Assembly (NCBI GenBank): GCA_026390775.1
Contig: JAPLFF010000003.1
Span: 1 to 64,000, forward strand
Direction of reading: 5' to 3'
Length of the DNA stretch: 64,000 nucleotides
Origin: Ignavibacteriales bacterium
Lineage (GTDB): Bacteria; Bacteroidota; Ignavibacteria; Ignavibacteriales; Melioribacteraceae
Each line of letters begins with the position of its first letter. Position 1 is the first letter of the stretch. Shown here piece after piece: positions 47,142-55,276 of the stretch. The translations under genes were made by a program, and so were the position numbers. The notes below the pieces were generated by a model that saw only the letters and a list, made by a program, of their open reading frames with translations, did not search any database and was not told the origin of the DNA.

Positions 47142-48182
47142 ATGAATAAATTAAAATTATTTTTGATAGTTGCCACTATATCTGTCATTTTTAGCAATCT
47201 CATTTTTGCTGATGGCGGTAATAGAGTTGGCACAGCAGGTTCAACACAATTATTGATTCCTGTGGGAACTAGAGGTATTGCAATGAACTCAACAACACTT
47301 ACTGATTCAAGAGGTGTTGAAGCTCTTTTTTGGAACCCGGCAAACCTTGCAAGAGAAGAAGGTACTTCAGTTACTTTCACTCATTCTAGTTACATAGCTG
47401 ATATTGGAGTTGATTACGGAGCTTTAGGATTTAATCTTGGTAAACTTGGTTCTATAGCTCTTTCAATTAAATCATTATCCATAGGAGATATTGCAATTAC
47501 TACTGTAGATAATCCGGATGGAAATGGTCAATTTTTTCAACCTAAATTCATCACAACCGGATTAACCTATTCAATAATGTTAAGCGATAGAATTTCAGTT
47601 GGTATTACTACAAATCTTAATTTTGAAAAGATGGCTGAGGTGTCAAAATCCAATGTTAGCTTTAATGTTGGTATTTCTTATACTAATTTAGCTAATATTA
47701 ATGGTTTGGCATTAGGTATTGTTTTGAAGAATTTTGGCATTCAATCCAGCTTTGCTGGTACCGGATTGAATATTCTTTCAAAAGGTGAATATGGTTACTT
47801 GAGACAAGGAAATAACTATTATACAGTACAGGCAGCATCAGAAGAATTACCGACTACATTGGAGTTAGGTCTTGGTTATCGCTTTGCATTCGGCAAGGAT
47901 AACGCACTTCAACTTAATGGCGTATTTCAGAATAGCAATTTCAACTATGATGAATATCGTGTGGGTTTGGAATATGCTTTTCAGGATATGATATTCTTAC
48001 GCGGCGGTTATCTCTTTATGCCTGGAACTACTGATACTAATGCTAAAGAAACCACATTAACCGGTGGCTTAGGAGTTAAATTTGGTCTAGGCGGTAATCT
48101 AAAGGTATTAATAGATTACGCATACCAGAAAAGAGTATTATTTAATGATACTCACACATTTGGTGTAAGCCTTGCCTTTTAA
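47142..48182 (+). CDS. PorV/PorQ-family outer-membrane protein
   Basis: A 346-residue outer-membrane barrel. Signal peptide at residues 1-23, then the family entry RVGTAGSTQLLIPVGTRGIAMNS and the diagnostic GVEALFWNPANLAR near residue 55. The rest alternates glycine-rich beta strands (LSIKSLSIGDIAIT, LELGLGYRF, FLRGGYLF) and ends in a terminal phenylalanine strand. In Bacteroidota PorV (LptO) takes T9SS cargo to the attachment complex; other family members have transport roles. It is the third gene of a likely operon with the receptor and the secreted protein, and it is followed by a strong terminator. A good AGGAG site precedes the start. Confidence 0.82.
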   Translation: MNKLKLFLIVATISVIFSNLIFADGGNRVGTAGSTQLLIPVGTRGIAMNSTTLTDSRGVEALFWNPANLAREEGTSVTFTHSSYIADIGVDYGALGFNLGKLGSIALSIKSLSIGDIAITTVDNPDGNGQFFQPKFITTGLTYSIMLSDRISVGITTNLNFEKMAEVSKSNVSFNVGISYTNLANINGLALGIVLKNFGIQSSFAGTGLNILSKGEYGYLRQGNNYYTVQAASEELPTTLELGLGYRFAFGKDNALQLNGVFQNSNFNYDEYRVGLEYAFQDMIFLRGGYLFMPGTTDTNAKETTLTGGLGVKFGLGGNLKVLIDYAYQKRVLFNDTHTFGVSLAF

Positions 48183-48200
48183 CTGATTTAATATTTACAA

Positions 48201-48237
48201 AAAACCTGAGCTGATTTTTTTCGGCTCAGGTTTTTTT
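48201..48237 (+). terminator. Rho-independent terminator after the PorV-like gene
   Basis: AAAACCTGAGCTGA pairs with TCGGCTCAGGTTTT across a five-T loop (one G-U), giving a stem of about 14 bp followed by a T-run to 48237. It lies 19 bases after the stop and should end the receptor/secreted-protein/PorV transcript. Confidence 0.9.
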
Positions 48238-48307
48238 ATTTTATAACAACAGTTCTTGCCCGCCGACATGCATGTTTGTATTTTTAGTTAAGTGATATTT
48301 AATAACG

Positions 48308-48336
48308 TTGATAATAGGTTTACTAATAAGTAAATA
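48308..48336 (+). promoter_or_regulatory. Promoter candidate before the GWxTD gene
   Basis: TTGATA (48308-48313), 17 bases, TAAATA (48331-48336) resembles a sigma70 promoter. A TATATTTTG at 48335-48343 alternatively approximates a Bacteroidota -7 element with one extra base. Placement after a terminator and about 50 bases before the next start makes a promoter expected here; which reading is right is open. Confidence 0.3.
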
Positions 48337-48383
48337 TATTTTGTAAAATAAACTTACACGAAAAATCAAGAGGACTAAATTTT

Positions 48384-49763
48384 ATGAAGAATATCTTTAT
48401 CGTTTTATGTTCATTGTTTTTATTTGCTTCGGTTGTCCAAGCTCAAAATGAATTGGGATTTGAATTCGATTATGCAAAATTTAATTATGATTCCACCTCT
48501 GTTTACCTAGAGTTTTATTATGAACTGAATCCAAAGAACATGCAGATTATAGCTACTGATAAAGGGTCGTTAACGGAGGCAATGGTTCATATCGAAATGA
48601 AGAACACGGAAACAAATTCTTTCTTCATAAATAAGGATTGGAGAATTCAAAATATTATTAACCCTGCTGAACATGATAGTAATTCCAAATCGCTTGCTGG
48701 TATGCTGGGGTTTGTTGTTCCTAGCGGAAAATATACATTACAAGTGCTGGCGCGCGATTCAAAGAATCCGAATCTAAACAAAAAGATTAATGAAACGCTC
48801 TTTATAACGCCATTCAAAAAGGATATATTTTCTATCAGCGATCTTGAAATTGCCAATAACATAAAAAAGGAGAATGCAGACCCGCAATCAATTTTCTACA
48901 AAAACACCTTGGAAATAATTCCAAATCCCGAAATGGTGTATACTCATAACTCGCCGGTTCTGTTTTATTATGCTGAATTATATAATTTGAAGTTAGAAAA
49001 TGAAAAGAAGGATTTTTCCTTGCAGAAATTACTTTATAACAGTGCAGGAGTACCTGTTTATAAGAGTACCAAAAATATTAAGCAGTCAAATGATGCAGTT
49101 GTGGAATATGGCATGGTTAATTTATTAAAGTATCCGTCTGATTCTTATAACTTTGTGTTGAGTTTAATTGATCCTACAACGAACAAAGCTTTTATTTCCT
49201 CAAAACGTTTTTACATCTTTAATCCGAATGTTGTAGATACCAGTAAAACTTTTCAGTTGAACACCGGTGTAATAGGAAGCGAATTTGGAATTTTTACATT
49301 GGATGAATGCGATAAAATGTTTTTGCAAGCAAAATATATTGCAAGCGATCGTGAAATAAGCCAATATAAAAGTCTTGACTCAGTTAAAGCTAAAAGAGAA
49401 TTTCTTTATAATTTTTGGCGAAATAGAGATACTGATCCTTCTACTCCTCAGAATGAATTTAAGGAAGAGTATATGAAACGAGTAGCTTACGCAAATAAAA
49501 ATTTTACTTCTATGTTGAAGGAAGGATTTTTAACTGATAGAGGAAGAGTTGTATTATTGTACGGCGAGCCTGATCAACGTGATTTTTATCCAAGCGATGC
49601 CGGCTTGAAACCGTATGAAGTTTGGTTTTATAATCAAATCGAAGGCGGTGTTAATTTTTATTTTGGTGATGTAACAGGTTTTGGTAATTATGAACTGCTG
49701 CATTCAACAAAACGTGATGAAGTGAAAGATGAGAATTGGATGAGACGTATTAGCTCTCAATAA
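48384..49763 (+). CDS. Exported GWxTD-domain protein
   Basis: A 459-residue protein with a signal peptide (MKNIFIVLCSLFLFASVVQAQ) and a beta-rich N-terminal two thirds. The C-terminal 120 residues match the GWxTD domain, here with GFLTD in place of GWxTD: FWRNRDTDPSTPQNEF, YMKRVAYANKNF, GFLTDRGRVVLLYGEPDQ, KPYEVWFYNQIEGGVNFYF. The domain is common in Ignavibacteria, Acidobacteria and relatives and its function is not established. A degraded second copy of this gene lies at 50993-51476. An AGAGGA stretch precedes the ATG. Confidence 0.85.
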   Translation: MKNIFIVLCSLFLFASVVQAQNELGFEFDYAKFNYDSTSVYLEFYYELNPKNMQIIATDKGSLTEAMVHIEMKNTETNSFFINKDWRIQNIINPAEHDSNSKSLAGMLGFVVPSGKYTLQVLARDSKNPNLNKKINETLFITPFKKDIFSISDLEIANNIKKENADPQSIFYKNTLEIIPNPEMVYTHNSPVLFYYAELYNLKLENEKKDFSLQKLLYNSAGVPVYKSTKNIKQSNDAVVEYGMVNLLKYPSDSYNFVLSLIDPTTNKAFISSKRFYIFNPNVVDTSKTFQLNTGVIGSEFGIFTLDECDKMFLQAKYIASDREISQYKSLDSVKAKREFLYNFWRNRDTDPSTPQNEFKEEYMKRVAYANKNFTSMLKEGFLTDRGRVVLLYGEPDQRDFYPSDAGLKPYEVWFYNQIEGGVNFYFGDVTGFGNYELLHSTKRDEVKDENWMRRISSQ

Positions 49764-49935
49764 TTATATTAAGTAGGACCAAATATAAAATTGAATTCTT
49801 CGTTATCATTTTTTTTGCTTAATCTCTTACTTTAGATCTTAAAGCAACACTCAGAATTACTTATTATATAATTTTTTATGTTTTTAATTACAACTTAACA
49901 TTTTTCTAAACTCTAAAACACTAGTGAAATATAAA

Positions 49936-50796
49936 ATGAAAATAAACATTAGATATTCATTATTATTTATTTATTTGTTGTTATTTATTGCTACTTCTTT
50001 CTCGGAAGCTAAAACAGAAAAAGTAAGATCAAAAGATGGAGTTGAGATTGCTTATGTAGTAAAAGGCAAAGGAGAACCTGCATTGGTATTTGTTCACGGT
50101 TGGTGTTGGGATAAATCAATTTGGGAAAACCAGGTTAATGTATTTTCATCAAAGTATAAGGTAATTACAATTGATCTTGCTGGGCATGGTGAATCAGGAT
50201 CAAATAGAAAAGATTGGACTATGAGAGCATTTGGAGAAGATATAGCTTCTGTGGTTAATAAGTTAAAATTAGAAAAAGTGATTTTGGTTGGACATTCGAT
50301 GGGTGGTAATATAATTCTAGAAGCCGCGAAAACATTAGGCAATAAGGTAATAGGATTGATAGGTGCAGATACTTTTCAGAAATTTGAAGAAGGTGAACCA
50401 GCAGATCTTGCAGAAAAATATTTGTCAACATTTAAAGATAATTTTGTAGGAAGCACAAAAGAATATGTTAAATTATTGTTTTTAGAAACTTCTGATTCAA
50501 CTTTAGTTGAGAGAGCAATAAAAAAAATGACATCAGCCCCGCAAAAAATTGCCATTGATATACTTAGAAATTCATATAAATACAATTCGATTAAAGCTGT
50601 AAAAGATCTACAAATTCCAATCGTTTCGATAAATTGTGATCAATTTCCAGTAAATCTTGATGAAAATTTAAAGGTTACAAAAAATTTCAAAGTAAAAAAG
50701 ATGCATGGGGTTGGTCATTTTGTAATGCTCGAAGATCCAAATCGCTTTAATCAGCTGCTCGAAGAAACGATCCAGGAATTAGTGAAGAACGAATAA
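49936..50796 (+). CDS. Exported alpha/beta-hydrolase
   Basis: A 286-residue serine hydrolase read from the ATG at 49936; the GTG at 49924 is in frame but would precede the signal peptide (KINIRYSLLFIYLLLFIATSFSEA). The oxyanion segment is VFVHGWCWDKSIW near residue 53. The nucleophile elbow GHSMGG puts the catalytic serine at residue 121, and the histidine is in GVGHFVMLEDP near the C-terminus. Substrate is unknown; esterase or epoxide-hydrolase-like activity is possible. It stands between the intact GWxTD gene and the duplication scar, so it may have entered after the duplication or be part of the original unit. Confidence 0.83.
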   Translation: MKINIRYSLLFIYLLLFIATSFSEAKTEKVRSKDGVEIAYVVKGKGEPALVFVHGWCWDKSIWENQVNVFSSKYKVITIDLAGHGESGSNRKDWTMRAFGEDIASVVNKLKLEKVILVGHSMGGNIILEAAKTLGNKVIGLIGADTFQKFEEGEPADLAEKYLSTFKDNFVGSTKEYVKLLFLETSDSTLVERAIKKMTSAPQKIAIDILRNSYKYNSIKAVKDLQIPIVSINCDQFPVNLDENLKVTKNFKVKKMHGVGHFVMLEDPNRFNQLLEETIQELVKNE

Positions 50797-50843
50797 TCAT
50801 TTTTAATTGATTCTTGTATTCGATTTTTCGTATTGTTCTAATA

Positions 50844-51005
50844 ATGAAAATACATATCAGACACAAACTTGAATATTTTGCCTTTATTTCTTTTGTCCAA
50901 CTGTTTCGAATTCTAGGTTTACAAGGAACCCGCAAAAGTGCTAATTATCTTGCTTATCTTTTGTATTATTTAATTCCTCTTCGTAAGCAAGTTATTATGC
51001 AAAAT
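50844..51005 (+). pseudogene. Acyltransferase 5' fragment (duplicate of 51482-52357)
   Basis: From the ATG at 50844 the frame reads LEYFAFISFVQLFRILGLQGTR, LAYLLYYLIPLRKQVIMQNL. This lines up with the start of the intact acyltransferase at 51482 (FFFFILFSKIFKVIGLRGTR, FIYYVIHIRKKIVIENL). After residue 54 the match ends at a shared word TTATGCAAAATTTAA and the DNA continues as GWxTD-gene sequence. The open frame goes on to 51101 but encodes out-of-frame GWxTD sequence, so the 85-codon frame is a chimaera. Confidence 0.75.
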
Positions 51006-51476
51006 TTAATTATGATTCAACCTCTGTCCTTGAGTTTTATTATGGTCTTAATCCTAAGAACATACAGGTTTTCAGCAGCAATAAAAGCCTCGATTCACTA
51101 AAGCTAAAAGGGAATTACTTTATGATTTTTGGCAAATTAGTGATATGATCTTTCAACTCCTCAAAATGAGTTTAATGAAGAATATATGAAACGAGTTGCT
51201 TACGATAATAAAAATTTTACTTCAATGATGAGAGAAGAATACTTAACTGATAAAGGAAGAGTTGTATTATTGTACGGCGAGCCTGATCAATATGATTTTT
51301 ACACGAATGATTCGCAGCTAAAACCTTATGAAGTTTGGTTCTATAATGAAATTGAAGGTGGTGTTAATTTTTATTTTGGTGATGTAACAGGTTTTAGTAA
51401 TTATAAATTACTCCATTATTCTCTAAGTGGTGAGATTAAAGATGAAAATTGGGAAGCAAGGATTAAGGTTAATTAA
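50993..51476 (+). pseudogene. Degraded GWxTD gene copy (internally deleted, frameshifted)
   Basis: Three blocks match the gene at 48384-49763 in three different frames. KFNYDSTSVLEFYYGLNPKN matches KFNYDSTSVYLEFYYELNPKN near the N-terminus of the intact copy. Then SLDS and KAKRELLYDFW match the stretch before the GWxTD domain, and finally STPQNEFNEEYMKRVAYDNKNF runs on through LTDKGRVVLLYGEPDQ to the end at 51476. About 900 bases of the middle and the whole signal peptide are missing. The last 96 codons (from the ATG at 51186) are open and encode an almost complete GWxTD domain, but without a secretion signal. Confidence 0.8.
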
Positions 51477-51481
51477 CAATT

Positions 51482-52357
51482 ATGTTTAACAAAAATAAAA
51501 TAGAATTCTTTTTTTTCATTCTTTTTTCTAAAATATTTAAGGTTATTGGGCTTAGAGGTACACGAGAATTTGCGAAACTTCTGGGCTCTTTTATTTATTA
51601 TGTAATACATATCCGAAAAAAAATTGTTATCGAAAATCTAACTTCTGCATTTCCTGAAAAGGGCAAAAAAGAGATAGAGCAGATAGCACAAAGGAATTAT
51701 CAGAACATCTTTCTTACTTTTTTTGAATTCATGTATTATCCTAACTCCAATAAGGAAGAGATTAAGTCGATGTTGAATATTCCGAATCTCGATTTAATGA
51801 AAAATAAAATGGAAGAAAGCAAGGGAATGATTTTTTTAACCGGTCATTTCGGAAGTTGGGAAATTGGAGGTTTAGCCGCAGCTCTTCTAATGAATTATCC
51901 TTTTCATGTTCTTGCAAAGCCGCAAAGAAATCCATATATAACAGAGTGGTGGAAAAATACACGTGAAATGTTTGGCAATAAAGAAATTTGGCTCGGTGTT
52001 TCTATTCGTCAAATATTTGAAGTGTTAAAAAGCAGAGGCATATTATGTGTTGTTGCTGATCAGCGTGGTCCTATGGATAGTCCAAGAGTAAATTTTTTTG
52101 GCAGACAGACTGCTTTTTATACCGGTACTGCTTCAATCATTTTAAAAGTAAAATGCAATGTTATTATGGGTGCAATAATACGACAAAGCGATTATTCTTA
52201 TAAAACAGAAATTGAAGAATTAGTTATTGATGATCTCGGTAAGAATCAAAACGATCAGATTAAAGAAATAACACAAAAGTATATCTCCTTTTTAGAAAAG
52301 CATATTAGAAATTATCCAGAACAATATTTTTGGATGCATAAAATTTGGAAGTATTAG
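51482..52357 (+). CDS. Lysophospholipid/lipid A-type acyltransferase (LpxL/HtrB family)
   Basis: A 291-residue inner-membrane acyltransferase. The N-terminal hydrophobic helix (FFFFILFSKIFKVIGL) anchors it. The catalytic H-x4-E motif is H122-FGSW-E127 within FLTGHFGSWEIGG, and the later block VVADQRGPMDSPRVNFFGR near residue 192 is typical of LpxL/HtrB proteins that add secondary acyl chains to lipid A or related lipids. Length is normal. It lies 6 bases after the GWxTD remnant, and its stop overlaps the GTG of the next gene (TAGTG). Its 5' end is the source of the fragment at 50844. Confidence 0.87.
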   Translation: MFNKNKIEFFFFILFSKIFKVIGLRGTREFAKLLGSFIYYVIHIRKKIVIENLTSAFPEKGKKEIEQIAQRNYQNIFLTFFEFMYYPNSNKEEIKSMLNIPNLDLMKNKMEESKGMIFLTGHFGSWEIGGLAAALLMNYPFHVLAKPQRNPYITEWWKNTREMFGNKEIWLGVSIRQIFEVLKSRGILCVVADQRGPMDSPRVNFFGRQTAFYTGTASIILKVKCNVIMGAIIRQSDYSYKTEIEELVIDDLGKNQNDQIKEITQKYISFLEKHIRNYPEQYFWMHKIWKY

Positions 52358-53373
52358 TGCAAGAAAAAATACTTGTAATACAAACTGCATTCCTGGGTGA
52401 TGCGGTGTTAACCCTTCCAATGATTCAGAAACTTAAAGAATTAAATCCGTTCTCAATAATAAGTGTATTGTGTATCCCTTCTACCAAAGAATTAATTGAG
52501 CATTCTCCATCAGTGAATGATGTAATTGTATATGATAAAAGAGGGAAGCAAAAATCATTATCTAGTTTTTTTAGATTAAGTAATTTTATCCGACACGAAA
52601 GATTTACTAGAATATATTCTCCTCATCGCTCAATTCGTACATCTCTAATCGTTTTACTCTCTAGTTGTAAACTTACTTATGGTTTTAATAACGCAAGTTG
52701 GAGTTTTATTTACAAGTTCAAGATCGAGTACCATAATAATAAACATGAAGTAGCGCGTAATCTTGATTTAATTGGGGTTGATACAAATAATGATAATTGG
52801 AAAATATTACCAATTGTAGATATTGATTCATCACTTGGAAATAATACTGAGAGCATAATCAGAAATCTTACTAATAAAAAGGTAGCTGCTGTAGCTCCCG
52901 GTTCTGTTTGGAAAACTAAAATATATCCGAGAGAAAATTATATTGAAATAATAAAGTTCTTAATTGAGAAAAATTATTTTATTGTTTTACTTGGAGGTAA
53001 AGACGATGAACTATTATGCAGAGGAGTAGAAAAAGAATTTGCAGACTCGGTAAAATCGTTTGCCGGAAAATTGAGCATTATTGAATCTATTTCATTGTTG
53101 AAAAAATGTTCAGTTCTAATTTCGAATGATAGCGCACCAACACATCTTGGAATGATTGCTAATATTCCAACATTGACAATATACTGTTCAACAGTGCCCG
53201 CTTTTGGATTTTCACCATATAATGCAAAGAGTAATTACATTTCATATGATGATCTAAGTTGTAAACCATGTGGAATCCATGGTAGGAATCAATGCCCGAT
53301 ACAAACTTTTGATTGCGGTTATAAACTTTTACCTCAAGCAGTTTTCACTTCCTTAGATAAAATGAATCTGTAG
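52357..53373 (+). CDS. GT9-family LPS heptosyltransferase-like protein
   Basis: A 338-residue GT-B enzyme of the ADP-heptose:LPS family. It begins ILVIQTAFLGDAVLTLPMIQKLKE, with the GD..L motif, and carries VAAVAPGSVWKTKIYPRENY near residue 180 and the donor site LISNDSAPTHLGMIANIPTLTIY near residue 262, where family members have the conserved D..H.A. The GTG at 52357 overlaps the upstream stop by one base and is preferred to the TTG at 52345. It probably adds a heptose or related sugar to the lipid core, in keeping with the acyltransferase before it. A cysteine cluster (CKPCGIHGRNQCPI) near the C-terminus is typical of the WaaF-like branch. Confidence 0.87.
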   Translation: MQEKILVIQTAFLGDAVLTLPMIQKLKELNPFSIISVLCIPSTKELIEHSPSVNDVIVYDKRGKQKSLSSFFRLSNFIRHERFTRIYSPHRSIRTSLIVLLSSCKLTYGFNNASWSFIYKFKIEYHNNKHEVARNLDLIGVDTNNDNWKILPIVDIDSSLGNNTESIIRNLTNKKVAAVAPGSVWKTKIYPRENYIEIIKFLIEKNYFIVLLGGKDDELLCRGVEKEFADSVKSFAGKLSIIESISLLKKCSVLISNDSAPTHLGMIANIPTLTIYCSTVPAFGFSPYNAKSNYISYDDLSCKPCGIHGRNQCPIQTFDCGYKLLPQAVFTSLDKMNL

Positions 53374-53425
53374 TAAGAAAAAGTAACTGCAAATTCATAT
53401 ATTTACCTACTTAAAAGAGCGTTAA

Positions 53426-54265
53426 ATGAAGTGGTTTAATTTAGAGAATATTAAGAATTCATCATTCTATATCACACCTAATCTTCCAATTATAACAACT
53501 AAACGTTACAAGTTTAGCATACTTAGAACAGCCGCATATATAAGCATATACACAATAGCAGCTTGGTTTCTGTTGATTATTATTTTAACCGTAACACCTC
53601 TAAAAGATTATGTCTTTGTGATTGATAATAGCGATCTAAAAGCACAAACAGAAAAAATCAAAGAATTACAAAACAAAGTTGTTATTCTCACAGATCAACT
53701 TCAGGAACTTGCTTCTACTAATGAACGGATGCGTTATGCAATGAAATTAGCCGGTAGAGATTCTATCAAACCTAACGATGCGCTATATGATACTATGAGA
53801 AAAAAGATAGATAAAAAAATTAACATGGGCGGTAATATTTATGCGGTTTTTGTTTCTTTTATAGAAAAATATTTTGGTGTAAAAAATAATTTTCAATCAT
53901 TCTTTTTTATTGAACCAACAAACGGGGTTATTACTCAAGGTTTTAATTCAGCTAATGGACATATGGGAATTGATTTCGGCGTTGCATCCGGTTCTCCGGT
54001 TTATGCATCTGCTGGTGGATTAATAATATTTGCAGAATATACAGTTGAATCAGGTTACCAAATTATGATACAACATGATGATAATTACTTAACTATTTAT
54101 AAACATTGTTCATCGTTAGTAAAGAAAATCCGGGAACGTGTTGCTCAAGGAGAATTGATTGCACTTAGCGGAAATACAGGTAAAAATACTACTGGTCCGC
54201 ATCTTCATTTTGAAATTTGGCAGAATGGTAAACCGATTGATCCACAAAAAATTTTATCAAAGTAG
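53426..54265 (+). CDS. M23-family (LytM) metallopeptidase
   Basis: A 279-residue membrane-anchored murein endopeptidase. A transmembrane helix lies at about residues 36-57 (YISIYTIAAWFLLIIILTV), a coiled coil at about 68-105 (KAQTEKIKELQNKVVILTDQLQEL), and the M23 domain from about 170. Zinc ligands are H179 and D183 in GHMGIDFG, and H261 in HLHFE (H259 being the second conserved histidine). All are present, so it should be active. The bactofilin gene follows 12 bases later, a pairing widely linked to cell-shape control. Confidence 0.92.
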   Translation: MKWFNLENIKNSSFYITPNLPIITTKRYKFSILRTAAYISIYTIAAWFLLIIILTVTPLKDYVFVIDNSDLKAQTEKIKELQNKVVILTDQLQELASTNERMRYAMKLAGRDSIKPNDALYDTMRKKIDKKINMGGNIYAVFVSFIEKYFGVKNNFQSFFFIEPTNGVITQGFNSANGHMGIDFGVASGSPVYASAGGLIIFAEYTVESGYQIMIQHDDNYLTIYKHCSSLVKKIRERVAQGELIALSGNTGKNTTGPHLHFEIWQNGKPIDPQKILSK

Positions 54266-54277
54266 GAGAAATATTTC

Positions 54278-54646
54278 ATGACAAGTAAAAAAGATTCTTT
54301 AGCTGAAGATGTAAGCATTATTAGTAATAGCGTTAAGATTGATGGAAATCTTTTTAGTGAAGGAAATGTTCGAATAGATGGAGTTGTACATGGGAATGTT
54401 TCGGTAAATGGCAATTTGACTGTCGGAGACGGAAGTGAAATACAAGGCGAAGTAATGGCCAAAAATATTACTATGAGCGGAAAAGTCTTAGGAAAAGTAA
54501 CTGCTCAAGAAAAAATAAAATTAGAATCTAAGTGTGTTCTAAAAGGCGACCTTATTACAAAATTTCTTGTGATTGATGAAGGCGCATATTTTGAAGGTTA
54601 TAGTCATATGAATAATTCCAATTCGTTAAATATTAATGAAGGATGA
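54278..54646 (+). CDS. Bactofilin (polymer-forming cytoskeletal protein)
   Basis: A 122-residue protein whose core is a right-handed beta-helix made of short repeats (IDGNLFSEGNVRIDGVVHG, VSVNGNLTVGDGSEIQGEV, MSGKVLGKVTAQEKIKLE), the DUF583 pattern. Bactofilins polymerise without nucleotides near the membrane and position cell-wall enzymes. Partner here is very likely the M23 peptidase encoded immediately upstream. An AGGAGA site at 54265-54270 precedes the ATG. The last codons overlap the atpZ start by four bases, which joins the shape genes to the ATP synthase transcript. Confidence 0.93.
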   Translation: MTSKKDSLAEDVSIISNSVKIDGNLFSEGNVRIDGVVHGNVSVNGNLTVGDGSEIQGEVMAKNITMSGKVLGKVTAQEKIKLESKCVLKGDLITKFLVIDEGAYFEGYSHMNNSNSLNINEG

Positions 54647-54900
54647 TTTCAGAAAACAAGTTCACCGAAAAATTTTCTAATTCCTTAAAAGATGTTGGAC
54701 CATATTTAGGTCTGGGGACTCAGCTTGCAGCTACAATTGTATTAATGTTTTTTTTAGGAAGATGGTTAGATTCTCAATTTAAAACTTTCCCTCTTTTACT
54801 AATTCTTTTTTCCTTTATTGGCGGTTTCGCAGCGATATATAACTTCATCAAAACAGTTCTACAATTAAATAATAAAAAGAAAGATGCAAAAAAAAGCTAA
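54643..54900 (+). CDS. AtpZ/AtpI-family ATP synthase accessory protein
   Basis: An 85-residue protein with two membrane spans (about residues 22-42 and 48-72) and the family sequence GLGTQLAATIVLMFFLGRWLD. Members help assemble the c-ring or move Mg2+ with their partner. It begins with an ATGA overlap on the bactofilin gene, and the next gene begins within its last 17 bases. It is first in the F-type ATPase series. AtpZ is the better match because of the short length and glycine-rich first span. Confidence 0.8.
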   Translation: MISENKFTEKFSNSLKDVGPYLGLGTQLAATIVLMFFLGRWLDSQFKTFPLLLILFSFIGGFAAIYNFIKTVLQLNNKKKDAKKS

Positions 54901-55273
54901 AATAGCACTAATTATCTCGGTAATTACTATTATGTTTTTATCTCTTCTAATTTTTATGAATAGTCTTTCCGTTGAAATTGGTAATGCTCTTATTCTTGCT
55001 ATCGTGATTTCTGTTCTTAATTTTCTTCTCTTTTTGGGTTCATTCAATTATTCAGTTAAAAAATCAAACAAAATCTTCCTCCTTTTTACAGTAGGAGGCA
55101 TGGGAATCCGGCTTTTGCTAATGCTTGCCGCTGTTTTTGTAAGCATAAAATTCTTGAAAGTTGACTTGGTTGGGTTTATATTTGGATTCTTTATTTGGTA
55201 TGTTTTTCTATTAATTTATGAAATATCCATCGTCCAATTTGGTTTGGAAGGGCGCAAAACACAACAAGAATGA
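54884..55273 (+). CDS. AtpI-like membrane protein of the ATP synthase operon
   Basis: A 129-residue protein with four predicted spans (about 7-25, 31-52, 63-86 and 92-115). The third span has GGMGIRLLLMLAAVFVS, in the place where AtpI-like proteins have a conserved arginine-containing helix. It overlaps the preceding gene by 17 bases and ends 3 bases before atpB. Position and topology suggest the ATP synthase subunit I role; sequence similarity to classical AtpI is weak, so an unnamed operon-specific protein remains possible. Confidence 0.6.
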   Translation: MQKKAKIALIISVITIMFLSLLIFMNSLSVEIGNALILAIVISVLNFLLFLGSFNYSVKKSNKIFLLFTVGGMGIRLLLMLAAVFVSIKFLKVDLVGFIFGFFIWYVFLLIYEISIVQFGLEGRKTQQE

Positions 55274-55276
55274 AAA

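Noticed and set aside
40967-48182. SusC/SusD polysaccharide utilisation locus
   Set aside because: The receptor resembles SusC-type proteins, but no SusD-like lipoprotein or glycoside hydrolase is present; the partners are a T9SS-like protein and a PorV-like protein.
50814-51101. Open frame of 95 codons as a real gene
   Set aside because: It is an acyltransferase fragment that runs into out-of-frame GWxTD-gene sequence, so it is a chimaeric remnant.
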